Assembly: GCA_002077065.1 (NCBI GenBank) | Contig: NAJO01000029.1 | Span: forward strand, 124,001 to 188,000 | From: Cryoendolithus antarcticus | Lineage: Eukaryota > Ascomycota > Dothideomycetes > Cladosporiales > Cladosporiaceae | Reading direction: 5' to 3' | DNA: 64,000 nt | In this document: positions 11,201-20,875 of the stretch, one piece after another | Layout of the letters: every line of letters starts with the position of its first letter | How positions within the stretch are numbered: position 1 is the first letter of the stretch | Made by a program: the position numbers and the translations under genes | The notes under the pieces: model-generated | The model's input: only the letters and a program-made list of their open reading frames with translations | Told to the model about the DNA's origin: nothing | The model's database searches: none

Positions 11201-13947
11201 CCGACCGTCAGGAGCTATTGGGGCGCATTTCGGACTACCGCACACGCATCGAGCTCATCGCTAGCGTCAACGCGGTCAATTACGTCGTCTGGCTCGAGCT
11301 GATCGACGCAGAGGTCGCGGAGATCACGCAGCAGTTCATGAATGTACTACCGGCCTTTGAGCACGCGATCGATCATGCCATGCTAAACGGGTTTACGCTC
11401 GACGAAGCTCTTGCTCTAGAGCTCTATGCCGACTTCCTCATCCGTAAAGGCGCTAAGCGACCAGCTCGGGGTCTCGTGCTCGACTGCATCTCGGCCTATC
11501 GTCGTGTGGCTGCGTTTGGCAAAGCCGATCATGTGTCCGATAAGTACCAGTTCCTGTTGTACGATACGCAAGGTGCAGTGAGCAGGGATATCGGCGTGCA
11601 GACCGAGATTATGGGAGCTGCCCATGTCGAATCTTACGGCAGTCGCGACGAGCCGTCGCGTACACAGCAGCATGGATCACAGACATCTGCGGATAGAACT
11701 CGCGACTGGATCAATCCTGGTGCTGCTGGTATACCTACTGAGCAGAGGGACTTGTCGTCGACTGTGCTTGGGAGTAAGCTTTCGGGAGATGGGCATAACG
11801 CTGTCGGACTTGACATGCTAGATCTCGCGAGTATACTGGAGTCGTCTCAGATACTATCTTCCGAGCTGGACGTCGATCGACTACTGGACAAACTCACGGA
11901 GATCATTGTCGAATCCACCGGTGCCACGATCTGCGGTCTGTGCGTCGAGCAAGAAGGCGGAGGGTGGTATGTCGTCGCCACCGGCAGCCCGGATGGCATC
12001 GTCCGGCCAGAAGCAGGTATGCCGCTGGACGAAGTACAGGATCCTGTCGCGAAGCAGGTGACGATGTACGTACTCCGCTCCAAAGAGTCGTTGTTCCTGC
12101 GAAACGTCTTGGACGACGAACGCTTTGGAAACGTGCCTGCGTCGTGGCTGGCACAAAATCCAGACGGTGCAGCGATGATCACATTACCCATTATGCATGG
12201 CGATAATGTGCTGCTCGGGAGTGTGCATTGTCAGGCGCCGCCGAACTCTTTCACGGAGCGTACGGTGACACTGCTCAAGCTGTTGGTCAACCAGATTGCC
12301 ATCTCCATTGCCAACGCGCTCTTGTTCAAGCGTGTGGAGAGGGTGTCGGCCACCAACTCCTCTATGCTTGGGGTACAGAAGCAGGCACTCGCACAGGCTC
12401 GCGATGCCGAGAAGAAGGCTAAGGCTGCTGAGGTCAAAGCCATGGAGATGGTACGGCTCAAAGATGAGGCTGCGAAGGCCAAGTCAATGTTCCTGGCGAA
12501 CGTGTCGCACGAGCTGCGCACGCCGCTGAACGGAGTGATCGGCATGTCTGAGATGCTGAAGTCAACGCCACTCAACAAAGATCAGGAAGACTGCGCGGAC
12601 TCAATCAGAGTATGCGCTGACACGCTCCTGAGCGTGATAAACGATATCCTCGACTATAGCAAATTGGAAGCTGGGAAGATGGCGGTGTTCTCTGTACCGC
12701 TCTCACTGACGCAGACCATCTCCGAAGTCGTCCGAGCACTGTCCTATACGAATCTGGAGAAGGGTCTCAAGACCGTGGAAGAGCTCGAACTCGATCCTAA
12801 GCTAGTCGTCATGGGCGACCCCGTGCGTTTGCATCAAATTCTGTTCAATCTGATGAGCAATTCCTTCAAGTTCACGAGCAGAGGTAGCATCACCATCCGC
12901 GCCATCTTGGCTTACGAGGATGCCGACAGCATACAAGCTACGATCTCCGTTCAAGACACCGGCATCGGCGTTTCTGAAGAGCAGCAGAAACATCTCTTCC
13001 AGCCCTTCTCACAGGCCGATAGCTCTACAGCTCGCAGTTACGGAGGCACGGGCCTCGGCCTATCTATCTGTAAGGCAATCATCGAGGGTGTCATGCACGG
13101 CAAAATCTGGCTCGAGTCCACACCCAGCGTCGGTACGACCGTCTCCTTCACCCTACCTTTTAAGAAAGTGAAGCAAAGCGCATTACCCAACGGCAACCCT
13201 GCGTCTTCCAAACACGCGGACCCAATGGCGATATTCACCCCTCCCACTGTAGAGGAGCCAGCCAGTACCCGCGCGCTCATCAGTCTAGCTGATATCCCGA
13301 GAGACAAGCTCCGTGTATGCATTGCAGAAGACAACCCGATCAACCAGAAGATCGCTATTTCCTTCGTGAAGAAGCTCGGGTTTCACTGCGAAGCCTTCGG
13401 TGACGGACAGCAAGCTTACAACGCTCTTGACCGCGCTGCGAAGGCGGATCGGAACTTTCACCTCGTGCTCATGGACGTGCAGATGCCGGTGCTAGATGGC
13501 TATAACGCTACGCGAGAAATCCGCAAGCACTCCGATCCTCGCGTCCGAGACATCCTAGTCATCGCCATGACAGCTTCCGCCATCCGAGGTGATCGAGAGA
13601 AGTGTCTAGAAGCGGGAATGAACAATTATCTGGCCAAGCCTGTCAGGGCCGATACGCTGAAGCAGATGTTGGAGAGCTATCTAAGTAAGCCTACTGTGGC
13701 TTCACCTGACATACAAGTCCAGGCAGATCGTATTGTACAGGATGCGCTGCATAACGAGAATGGGAACAGGACTGGGGCTGAGGTGAATGGGAATGGCAAC
13801 GGAAATGGCAAGATAGAGAACAGCATGCCTAAAACGCCTGAGCGACCGAAGAGCGGCATGAAGAGACGTGAAACTACGGAGATCCATCTCACACCCGATG
13901 AGATGGCGAAGCACGATAAGGGGCAAAGTGCTCTGGCGAAGCGATGA
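8272..13947 (+). CDS. Hybrid histidine kinase with AAA/STAND-like, GAF and receiver domains
   Basis: Signalling kinase, 1,891 residues, intronless. The open frame extends five codons upstream to a GTG; the first ATG (8272) is taken as the start. Order: disordered N-terminus; P-loop NTPase with GAAGFGKS (about 103-110) and FCLDDLHFADEE near 253; long helical, TPR-like middle; GAF domain (about 1183-1355) beginning LASILESSQILSSELDVDRL; coiled linker; H-box FLANVSHELRTPLNGVIGM with His1413; ATPase N-box and DTGIG/GGTGLGLS boxes (about 1513-1627); receiver domain (about 1681-1803) with phospho-acceptor Asp1735 in LMDVQMPVLDG. Phosphate would pass from His1413 to Asp1735, then via an HPt protein to Ssk1/Skn7-type regulators. 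The architecture resembles fungal group X (Mak2/Phk1-like), but the N-terminal Ser/Thr-kinase domain is absent. Confidence 0.9.
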   Translation: MERLRTQEKQRRLNNGVGRSAPRSLHSHGSSSRDGDTATPAGNGSAYDGESEEARELMSLDKVASLDTRQLSARSTASRNWNDGAASRMRARHSKTEVVSVCGAAGFGKSALVQSVQATARNHGYFTSAKFELNTRTPFGPLTRILSSLFRQIFSEEDVSTVFHRNIRDAVLPFWPMLHCYLELPEWLLNSEGKSGGKQSCPTSVGGKKVCDAAATQEWLRTGGSNKSSRFMVIFLDVLRLLATQKFICFCLDDLHFADEECLELLGHIVGARIPVVIIVTHKGEEELVPRARAFLEKATRVQLGAFTDEETAQYVSDTIMRPKEYCLSLAAVIQEKTQGNPFFVREMLDSCYRKKCLYYCWRCSQWEFNLDRVFNEFASPDAGKFSSNDFITRRILELPADTQAFLAWAALIGHQFSFNMIKFVMSCECSHASPPEYLPPLEQDAIHGLQSATSSFLVVGTDDDDWFRFAHDRYLTSALTLCNKYDTDEMHYVLACALLKHEPYDPTTQTTRMLFIQARHICASIKVIKHRRTARKPFRELLYQAADAARDTGARETCLEYYQGCLALLQDKPWDGVHDDAEYGETLTLHTRAAEANWYLGRNDAAMLLLGEIKAHAASAMDKAPAAIIESRLCASQGNSHGAFAALKEALLGMGIEMPVKTWEDCDAEFQRIVPLLQSASAEIDTATQKPVSSDLTTLGTVLVEAISACFWSDSLLFYQGSLVLMDVYLKRGIFPQVGLGYIHMGTISIYRFNLIELGCNLGKAGLRLCNAYSEEHYVGGRAYSLHPFLLGHIESDVRSQLTVLTRGQEASNLGGDRIMQLLNLGIVAAYRIWASEGLQHIENFIAAISEEIPDWDESVRGGGFLMSARQYARAMQGKTYVKSAATIMNDEQHTSEGYKAWVSTRASNPLNTLTVYGAYEIDVLFRYGYYHEALAMGELLLGSLEKLWCSRYNYSSLFFLSLSLVAVIREDPERADRQELLGRISDYRTRIELIASVNAVNYVVWLELIDAEVAEITQQFMNVLPAFEHAIDHAMLNGFTLDEALALELYADFLIRKGAKRPARGLVLDCISAYRRVAAFGKADHVSDKYQFLLYDTQGAVSRDIGVQTEIMGAAHVESYGSRDEPSRTQQHGSQTSADRTRDWINPGAAGIPTEQRDLSSTVLGSKLSGDGHNAVGLDMLDLASILESSQILSSELDVDRLLDKLTEIIVESTGATICGLCVEQEGGGWYVVATGSPDGIVRPEAGMPLDEVQDPVAKQVTMYVLRSKESLFLRNVLDDERFGNVPASWLAQNPDGAAMITLPIMHGDNVLLGSVHCQAPPNSFTERTVTLLKLLVNQIAISIANALLFKRVERVSATNSSMLGVQKQALAQARDAEKKAKAAEVKAMEMVRLKDEAAKAKSMFLANVSHELRTPLNGVIGMSEMLKSTPLNKDQEDCADSIRVCADTLLSVINDILDYSKLEAGKMAVFSVPLSLTQTISEVVRALSYTNLEKGLKTVEELELDPKLVVMGDPVRLHQILFNLMSNSFKFTSRGSITIRAILAYEDADSIQATISVQDTGIGVSEEQQKHLFQPFSQADSSTARSYGGTGLGLSICKAIIEGVMHGKIWLESTPSVGTTVSFTLPFKKVKQSALPNGNPASSKHADPMAIFTPPTVEEPASTRALISLADIPRDKLRVCIAEDNPINQKIAISFVKKLGFHCEAFGDGQQAYNALDRAAKADRNFHLVLMDVQMPVLDGYNATREIRKHSDPRVRDILVIAMTASAIRGDREKCLEAGMNNYLAKPVRADTLKQMLESYLSKPTVASPDIQVQADRIVQDALHNENGNRTGAEVNGNGNGNGKIENSMPKTPERPKSGMKRRETTEIHLTPDEMAKHDKGQSALAKR

Positions 13948-14744
13948 GTGAGTTGCAATTAGGCGGCAGTAAGACTGTCGTATCAGTCATGGTGGAGCCT
14001 GGGCGGCAGATACAGGATGCGGAGGCATATCGGGTACAGGTGTATTCCTCATGACCGGACACGAAAGGCGACATGACTTTGTGGCATGATATTTTAGGTT
14101 GGGCTGGCGGTATCAACGTCTATGGCGTATCGGGATGAGTGATTCGTAAGGGCATTGCGTGGCGCGGGAGGGGAGGCGTCCGGGAAAGCGAAGGCGTCGG
14201 GCGCACCATTCAGAGTCTAGCTTATTGACGTGAGTGTGTATTTAGTACGCGGAATAGCTTCGGTGCTGCGTAGCTAAGTCTACATTGACCTCGAATTCCG
14301 GGCCTTCAGTGCGGTTGGCTAGATGTTGCAAAGCAAAGTGATTGAACACGGTGTGGCCGTGCCAGAGCGCACACGCAGGGCAATGCTATATTTCCATCAT
14401 GGGGAAACGATGGCGTCCTGATACGGCACGAGGAGGCCACACAATCGCTCTTCTCGCCACGTGTGAGCTCCCTTTATGCACACCACGAGAGTCTCTCTGC
14501 GTATCAACAACCACATAGAGGGTGTATCCTGGGTGATAGATTCATGCGCAACGACCTGTGGCTCTCAGAGGTACTCCAAAGGAATGTTAGTGAATACTGT
14601 ATGGTCGATACATGCAGTGGCAGTGAGTTCCACCAACGGAGGATCTTCCATTAGACGACATCGATTGGTAGTATCATGTAAATGACCCTAATGACATTTT
14701 GACACGCCATCGTCCGCATGCACCACTAGAGTGCTTGGAACGTC
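13948..14744. other. Convergent intergenic region
   Basis: About 800 bp between the stop of the histidine kinase and the stop of the serine hydrolase. It should hold both 3' untranslated regions. Small frames around 14463-14685 have no recognisable features. Nothing else seen. Confidence 0.5.
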
Positions 14745-16163
14745 TCAGCTTGTGCTTCTCTGCAGTGTCTTGAGATCACTGCCAACCCCAGTCTGCATGA
14801 TCTTGACGATCCGCTCTCCTTCATCGTTCCAAGTAAGCCGTATGCTGATGTCCAGACCGTCTGCAACGAGCAGGATCTCTCTTCCAGCCTCTAGCGATTG
14901 AACCGGTCCCGCGCCGGGGAGCAATGGCATAGCATGCCAATCGCGGAATGCAAGCGTCGGCCGCTCTCCATCAGCCGCCTTCGCACTTACGATGTTCCAG
15001 CCGCCGTCCCATTGCCCTTCCCAGGTCTTCCATGTTGACTCCGCGTCTCTAGATTGCAAAGAAAAGTTTAGAGCGTACGGCACATATGCTTCCACAGGCG
15101 AGTAGCCACACAGCACCTTCTGATACGGCCAGCCCTTTAAATGGAAGATAGCAGGCAGGAGCTTCTCGATCGCCTCGAAGCCTATGACAGAATTCGTGAA
15201 GATCGCAATCCCAATATCTGACGGGAGAGAAGTTGAGCCATGGGATCCCATGAAGTAGGTCCGGTATCCAGGATCGTTGCCTCCAGAATGTCCGAAGGTG
15301 GCATCTGTGACAAAGAAGCCGTGGGCGATGTCGCCTCTTCCGGCGCCTGCGTTCATGATAGGTGTGAGCAGCTTCTGCGCCGTAGCTCGCGCTAGGAAGC
15401 CATCGTCTGAGACAAGGGAGTGCTGTATTGTTGCGATCGCCTTGAGGAGATCTGAAGGTGTCGTCCATAAACCCGCTGCTGCCAGCTCGGGGAGCTCATG
15501 GTACGGTGCACGAGCCTCGACTCCTGCGGTCAAGTGCGCTTTGGCGTAGTTGGTCTCGCCCTTCGGTAGAGGTCCGTAGTGCGATCGGGTCATCTTCAAT
15601 GGGCCCAAGACAAGCTCTTGCATGATCTCTGCAAAGGGTTTCGACACCAGGTTCTCGAGAAGAAGCTGCAAGACCGTCCATCCGCCACCTGAGTAAGCGA
15701 ATTGCGCGCCAGGAAATGAATTGAAGTGGATTTGTGGTGTGTTCGCTGGGGCGATGCCAGCGAGTATCTGCTCCACGGTGGGCACTTTGCCGACGTAGCC
15801 AGAGAAGCCGCCTTGGGAGAGGCCGGACGTGTGCGAGACGATAGTGCCAACCGTTACTGCAGACAGAATTGGCCTGGTCTTGTCTGTCGTGATCAAGTCG
15901 AGAACGCGTGCAGGAAGGTGGTCCGAAATGAGGGTGTCGTAGGTCAGACGACCTTGGTCGATGAGTTTGGCGACCGCGATGCCGGTGATGGCCTTACTGA
16001 TACTGCAAGACTGATAGATCGTTTCTGTACCTTCGCTGCCTTTGGTTAGGACATGTGTCTCGACGGTGCCTCCGGACAGAACAGCGATGGATGCAGAAGG
16101 TACTCCTGCAGCTTGAAGAAGTGCCAGCGGTACGATGGAGGCAAGATCTTGGAGCTGAGGCAT
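14745..16163 (-). CDS. Beta-lactamase-related serine hydrolase
   Basis: Penicillin-binding-protein-like/class C beta-lactamase-fold hydrolase, 472 residues from ATG 16163. The frame extends 21 codons upstream without an ATG. The nucleophile motif SISK is at 54-57 (SxxK), VSHTSGLSQGG (109-119) is the conserved loop, YSG at 157-159 is the second catalytic motif, and FGHSGGNDPG near 290-299 is the HxG equivalent of the third motif. The C-terminal 120 residues form a separate beta-rich domain common in fungal members. No signal peptide, so cytosolic. Such proteins act as esterases, D-aminopeptidases or acyltransferases. No secondary-metabolite genes sit nearby to suggest a substrate. Confidence 0.85.
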   Translation of the reverse strand: MPQLQDLASIVPLALLQAAGVPSASIAVLSGGTVETHVLTKGSEGTETIYQSCSISKAITGIAVAKLIDQGRLTYDTLISDHLPARVLDLITTDKTRPILSAVTVGTIVSHTSGLSQGGFSGYVGKVPTVEQILAGIAPANTPQIHFNSFPGAQFAYSGGGWTVLQLLLENLVSKPFAEIMQELVLGPLKMTRSHYGPLPKGETNYAKAHLTAGVEARAPYHELPELAAAGLWTTPSDLLKAIATIQHSLVSDDGFLARATAQKLLTPIMNAGAGRGDIAHGFFVTDATFGHSGGNDPGYRTYFMGSHGSTSLPSDIGIAIFTNSVIGFEAIEKLLPAIFHLKGWPYQKVLCGYSPVEAYVPYALNFSLQSRDAESTWKTWEGQWDGGWNIVSAKAADGERPTLAFRDWHAMPLLPGAGPVQSLEAGREILLVADGLDISIRLTWNDEGERIVKIMQTGVGSDLKTLQRSTS

Positions 16164-16818
16164 GGCTATGGACGCAGTAGATAGATAATCAGATGAAACG
16201 ACCAAAGGAAGAGTAGATGACAGCAATGCACTTAGCCTCCTTCCTCATTATAGTCTGTCTGAGCTGTTCAGCTACGTCGACGGAAAGCTCATCTTGCCTT
16301 GAAGACACGCAGAGACGGCACGGGCTGCGTCAAGGTGCCACGCATGATTGATGCCAACGGTACTGACCGCGACACGCCATGCGTAAGCCGCCATGCGATT
16401 TTAGGAGTATGTATACTGATTCGGTATCGAGAAGGGCAGATCCTGATCAGGCAGTCGACTATCGAACTCCGACTAGAGCGGCGTTCACTACTGCGAGCTC
16501 CGCGAAGCGCTTTGCCTTTGCTGCAGAGATATGGACCAAGTGGCGGAGGAAAGGAGGGCCGCATTGAGCGCCCAACATTATCATGTTATACCAGAATGCT
16601 GGTCCAAGATTTGCTTGACATGGGACCGATGAAGTTGAGCTGATAAGTGATTGATACAACTTGCTCTACCTAGTCCAGGGTTGAAGAGAATGGTGCCCTC
16701 TCGCAAGCCAGAACACCACCAACGCCTTCGCTAATTCCATTTCGATTCCCCAATGCTTGATGCAAGAGCCCACGTACATGGCATTCTCGGTCTTCGTACG
16801 CCTGTTGGCAAGTCTTCC
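16164..16818. other. Intergenic, serine hydrolase promoter and MPE1 3' region
   Basis: About 650 bp. Overlapping frames on both strands (for example 16299-16643 plus) lack recognisable domains. No RNA gene or repeat seen. Confidence 0.5.
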
Positions 16819-18621
16819 TCACTGACCCCTCTGCTTCCCCCTCCTCCCCCTCCCCACATTCCCAGCTCCCCTCCCGAACCCTCCACCACCCATCCCATTC
16901 CCCCACCCCTGCTGCTGCTGCCACGCCTTCGGACCGGCCGGCGGTGCACCAGCAAACTGCCCAGGACCCTGCTGCTGCATCGGAAAGCCCATACCTCCTC
17001 CATGCATCGGTCCCATGCCCATGTTTGGCATACCCATACCAGGCATCATGGGCATGCCACCCATCATCATCATAGGGTTCTGCATCATCATGGGATTATT
17101 CATCATCATAGGGTTCATCATGGCGGGCATGCCGGGTTGCATGCTGGGCATTGTGCCAGCAGCCATAGCATTCATCTGCTGGACGAACTCTTGCATGTTC
17201 TTGGGTGCTGGGGCCGCGGGCGTAGCAGCAGTGTTGCCGTTCGCGGCGGTGGTCTTGGTCATAGCGGCTGGTCCGGTAGGCTTACGATCATTCTTGAGCT
17301 CCTCTTCGGCAGGCCGCTTCTTCCCATTTGCAGAAGTTGGTCTCGAGCCAGTGGAAGAGGGTGATTTTGCAGCACTCGGCGTACCAGCAGTCGACGTCGT
17401 TCCGGCCTCCTCGGCTTGCTTCTTCAACTTCTCGGCTTCCATCTCCTCGCTGAATTCCTTCACCTTCGTCACCATCTCATCGTCCGGCGTCAAGTCCTCG
17501 AGCAAACATTGCTCACCACACTTCGGACACGTAAAGTCCGAATCGATCAACGCATCCTCTATGCAAGTACGACAGTACGTAGTACCGCAGCAAGGCGTCT
17601 TGACAGGGTCATTGAACAGCTTGTTGTCTATCGAACACTCCACGCCACGGGCACGCATCACCTCCTGATCCGCCTCGAGCTCCTTGGACTGGTCTGCCGC
17701 CAACTTATGTTTCTGCTGGAACTTGTCCCACGATGCCTCATCGGGCTTTGCAATCACCCACTCCCCATTTGCTGTGTACATAGCGCCCGCAGGCAATTGT
17801 GATACATCCACTTTGCCGTCTTCACCTACTACCTCAGGCTTCTCGATCACTTTCAGGAAAGAACGAGGAATACCTGTGGTGCGGCGGAACTTGGGCCGGC
17901 CATCGTAGTTGGTGTCTTGATTTGTGGGACAGACCTGAATCCAGTGACCCTTGTCGCCACATCGGTGACAGATATAGCCTGGTGGTGGGGGCTTGTCGGG
18001 GACATCGACCTTCTTGGGGAAGAAGGGTCTGTTATTTACACCTTTCCTGTGATTTTTATTAGCATGTGCGTCATGGAAGTACAGGAAAGAATGGAACATA
18101 CGCAGCAATCTCTGCCTGATCCACCGCCCAAGACGCTTTATTCTCGGAGAACAGCGCTTGTAGTTTCTCCTCTTCAGTCATAGGCTTTCCCGATTGTATG
18201 CTACTGCTGACCACGGGTGTGCTCTTGTCGAGATCCGGTCGCATCTCCTCCTTGCGATGCTGGTTCTTGGCGTTCACTGGCGCCTTTCCGGAGACGTATC
18301 GCGCAGCTCTGCCTGCACCTGGCTTCGAGGCCGGTAGTCTGCGAGCGACGACAGTAGTCGAACGTGGAATTTGTACGGTATCGTCATCGTACCCTTTTCA
18401 AAGTTAGCAGATCGCTCGTTTTCCGCAAAGAACGATTGGGTGAACTTACGCTCATTGGTATCAGACATGTAGATCTCGAGATCAAAGTCTGCGCCATCGC
18501 CGAGTCGTGAGTATGCGATTATCTCGCGTTTCACTTCGAACACCGACAAGCTGGTACCGTCAAATGTGATCTGGGACGGCTCCTTCTGCGACTTGAACTT
18601 GAAGAAGATGGAGGAAGACAT
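16819..18621 (-). CDS. MPE1: Mpe1/RBBP6-type pre-mRNA 3'-end processing factor
   Basis: Subunit of the cleavage and polyadenylation factor. Three exons: 18621-18450, 18393-18102 and 18046-16819 (introns 56 and 55 bp), giving 563 residues. Order: ubiquitin-like DWNN domain (MSSSIFFKFKSQKEP), with exon 2 restoring the conserved DDTVQIPRSTTVVARRLPA; zinc knuckle YICHRCGDKGHWIQVCP; RING/U-box-like domain from CSIDNKLFNDPVKTPCCG to CPKCGEQC; then a low-complexity tail. The tail has an Ala/Pro linker, a Met-rich tract built on PMMM/NP units, and a Gly/Gln/Arg-rich end with RGRRG motifs. DWNN + knuckle + RING is diagnostic of Mpe1/RBBP6. The RING side is expected to have E3-like or poly(A)-polymerase-contacting roles. 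Confidence 0.92.
17000..17150 (-). repeat. ATG-rich low-complexity tract in MPE1
   Basis: On the plus strand this reads as runs of CATCAT; on the coding strand it encodes short units of the PMMM/NNPMMM type followed by GMPMMPGMGMPNMGMG. It is a coding low-complexity repeat, likely to vary in length among strains. No separate gene is implied. Confidence 0.7.
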
Positions 18622-19444
18622 CTCTGTGAGAGATGCTTGATGAGGGGGTGGCGAAGCGCCAGATGTAACAGCGTCCGATTAGATCCAGATGGTCAAGGCC
18701 AGATGCGATCGCAGTGGTGATTGTTGTCGGGTTGAGGATGAGGACGTTGTTGTGAAGGGAAGGGGGTATGTAAGTTAGACTACGGGAGGCAGAAAATGTA
18801 CAGCAGAAGCGGATGAGTTTGTGTAGGCCAGAAGCGAACAGTAGATCTCAAAGGCCAGTGGCACAAGATATATCTTTTGATTGAATAGTCTCTGCTCTGC
18901 GACGATAACAACAGGCTGTGAGTCAGTTGTCGTATTGTTCCACCTTCAGTGTCCCACACCCGCCCACAGTCACTACACAAGCGATGCCTCACTCTCGTCG
19001 GACTCCTGCTCCCTCCCCTGAATCATGCTCACAGCGACTAACTGTGGCAATCTCCCGTGAACGAGTGAGTGAAGTCGTGCGCGATCTGCGGCTGAGCGGT
19101 AACGCGACCGGCGTAGAAGATGTGGCGGAAGGGTGTGCCGGAACCCGAGAAGGTGATGAGGGAGATGGAGGTGATGGAGAACGAGATGTTACGATGTGCT
19201 GTTGATGTTGTAGAGCGCGAGTGGACGTGAGAGTGACGAGAACATCAAAGAAGGTGGAGGCAGAGGCTCGCCGCTTACGGGATCCGCGCTTGACTAATGC
19301 AGCAAGCGGCACGTGACCAAAGCGTCACTCAATTTCATCTACTCATAACTGGAACATGCACAACGCAATCATACTCCCACCTGCTACAGTGTGCAGTGGT
19401 AGGCGTATAGCTCAATGTTGGTAACGCAGCTATGTCGTTTTAAT
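18622..19444. other. Intergenic, MPE1 promoter and patatin 3' region
   Basis: About 820 bp. A plus frame at 18918-19205 and its minus counterpart have biased composition and no domain. Nothing else recognised. Confidence 0.5.
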
Positions 19445-20875
19445 CTACGCCTTGGCACCCGTCCTCTCCCTCTCAAGTACCTCCAAATACCACCCCACAG
19501 TCTCCTTCATCATCTCCTCAAACCTCTTCAACTCAATCCCCAGGATACTCTTCGTCTCGCTCGCATCCAGCCTTCCGGGCCCCGTCGGCGTCGTAACATT
19601 GAGACGTTTGTACCAGGTGTGCTCTCCTCTTGCGTGTTCTCGCATCTGCGCGTGTTGGCGTTCGCCTTCCGTGTACTTGATCAGTAGGTTTTGTAGAACT
19701 GCGCGCTTCTCGAGGGCGGCGCGGACGAATGGAATGTTACCGAATGGGCCTGGCCAGGCGGATGCAAAGCCATCTTGCTTGTGATCTGGTCTCCCTGTAC
19801 CTACGCTGAGCAGAATAGCAGGGTTCTCGGAGCGTCCACGGCCTTCGTAAAGCGAGTGGAACTCACTCAATGCTGCGCCTGAAGGATTGTTCTCGCGAAT
19901 GCCACCATCCTTGAAAGACATCTTACCACTGGCCAGCTCGACCTGCAGCATTGCGAAGTAGAAGGGAGCTGCTGATGTTGCTCTTGCGACCTCCCAAATC
20001 TTGAGCGGATCGGCTCCCTCATTGTACCGTGTGATCCAATTCGGCGCGGTTTCGCTGTAGTAGTGAGGGTACGTCCGCAAAAGGTAGGCTTCGGAAATCG
20101 ACTCGTCGTGAGTTGCTGTCAGGCAGCACGACTGACAGATTCGCGGCTGATCAACATCGAACGAGTGTAAACCCATGATCGGGCTCACCTGCGGCTTGTC
20201 GTCGAACGGGTGTAGCACATGCTTACCATCACAATCGTCGTGCTCATGGCAGCGTTTGCCAACGATGTCTTGTACCGCGCGCTCGAGTGGTTCGTGGTAA
20301 TACTTCGTTGTTAACGGTATGCTGCTTCGCCGTCGGCCAAAGAGGTCGTTGCCCACTTGCCGGTAGATCTCCAAACACTCTGGTACTGTCATCCGTAGCC
20401 GGCCTAGTAGCGTCGCGATCAAGCCTCCTGTTGATGTACCATACATGAAGTCGAAGTAATGGCAAGGCAACAGCTTGCTCTCCACAAACGCCCTCCGTAC
20501 TGGAGTCTCTGTGGTCGCCGGCGGATCTTGTTGGGCGAGTGGTGAAGTGGCCGCGATAATACCTCTCCCTGGTCTCTCAGCCTGCAAGTTCCCACCTGAG
20601 GCAGCTTCCTCTTCCTCAAGCCGCTCTTCCCAAACCCAGATCTCATGCATGAGCGCTTGCAAGATGATCAAGCTGCTGTATCCTCTGATCCCTCCACCGT
20701 CCAACGTCAATATGCAAGCATCCCAAGCAGCATCGATCTCTCGCGCCCACACGCGACCAGCTTTCATAGAGTCATCTGTTTCTGCTCTCCGCGTCCGACT
20801 CGAGCTCCGTGTGGAGTTTAAGTTGGCCGATGTCAGAGCCGCTGGTCGGCCGAGGGAGTCGATACTGCCGTCCAT
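19445..20875 (-). CDS. Patatin-like phospholipase / acyl hydrolase
   Basis: Single-exon, 476-residue lipid acyl hydrolase. The oxyanion-hole motif DGGGIRG is at 59-65, the nucleophile elbow GTSTGG at 146-151 (Ser148), and the dyad aspartate in FKDGGIRENNPS at Asp323. Between elbow and aspartate is the Cys-rich insertion found in many fungal patatins, ending near RICQSCCLTATHDESISEAY. No signal peptide or clear membrane span. It should hydrolyse phospholipid or neutral-lipid acyl chains; the substrate cannot be told from sequence. It lacks the ankyrin, TPR or NB-ARC partner domains of other fungal patatins. Confidence 0.9.
   Translation of the reverse strand: MDGSIDSLGRPAALTSANLNSTRSSSRTRRAETDDSMKAGRVWAREIDAAWDACILTLDGGGIRGYSSLIILQALMHEIWVWEERLEEEEAASGGNLQAERPGRGIIAATSPLAQQDPPATTETPVRRAFVESKLLPCHYFDFMYGTSTGGLIATLLGRLRMTVPECLEIYRQVGNDLFGRRRSSIPLTTKYYHEPLERAVQDIVGKRCHEHDDCDGKHVLHPFDDKPQVSPIMGLHSFDVDQPRICQSCCLTATHDESISEAYLLRTYPHYYSETAPNWITRYNEGADPLKIWEVARATSAAPFYFAMLQVELASGKMSFKDGGIRENNPSGAALSEFHSLYEGRGRSENPAILLSVGTGRPDHKQDGFASAWPGPFGNIPFVRAALEKRAVLQNLLIKYTEGERQHAQMREHARGEHTWYKRLNVTTPTGPGRLDASETKSILGIELKRFEEMMKETVGWYLEVLERERTGAKA

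Noticed and set aside
17015..17668. 217-codon plus-strand frame with hydrophobic start
   Set aside because: Antisense to the MPE1 Met-rich tract; the Ile/Met hydrophobic runs are simply the reverse of PMMM codons.
14745..20875. Possible secondary-metabolite cluster (serine hydrolase plus patatin)
   Set aside because: No polyketide synthase, NRPS, terpene cyclase, P450 or pathway regulator nearby; MPE1, an essential housekeeping gene, sits between them.
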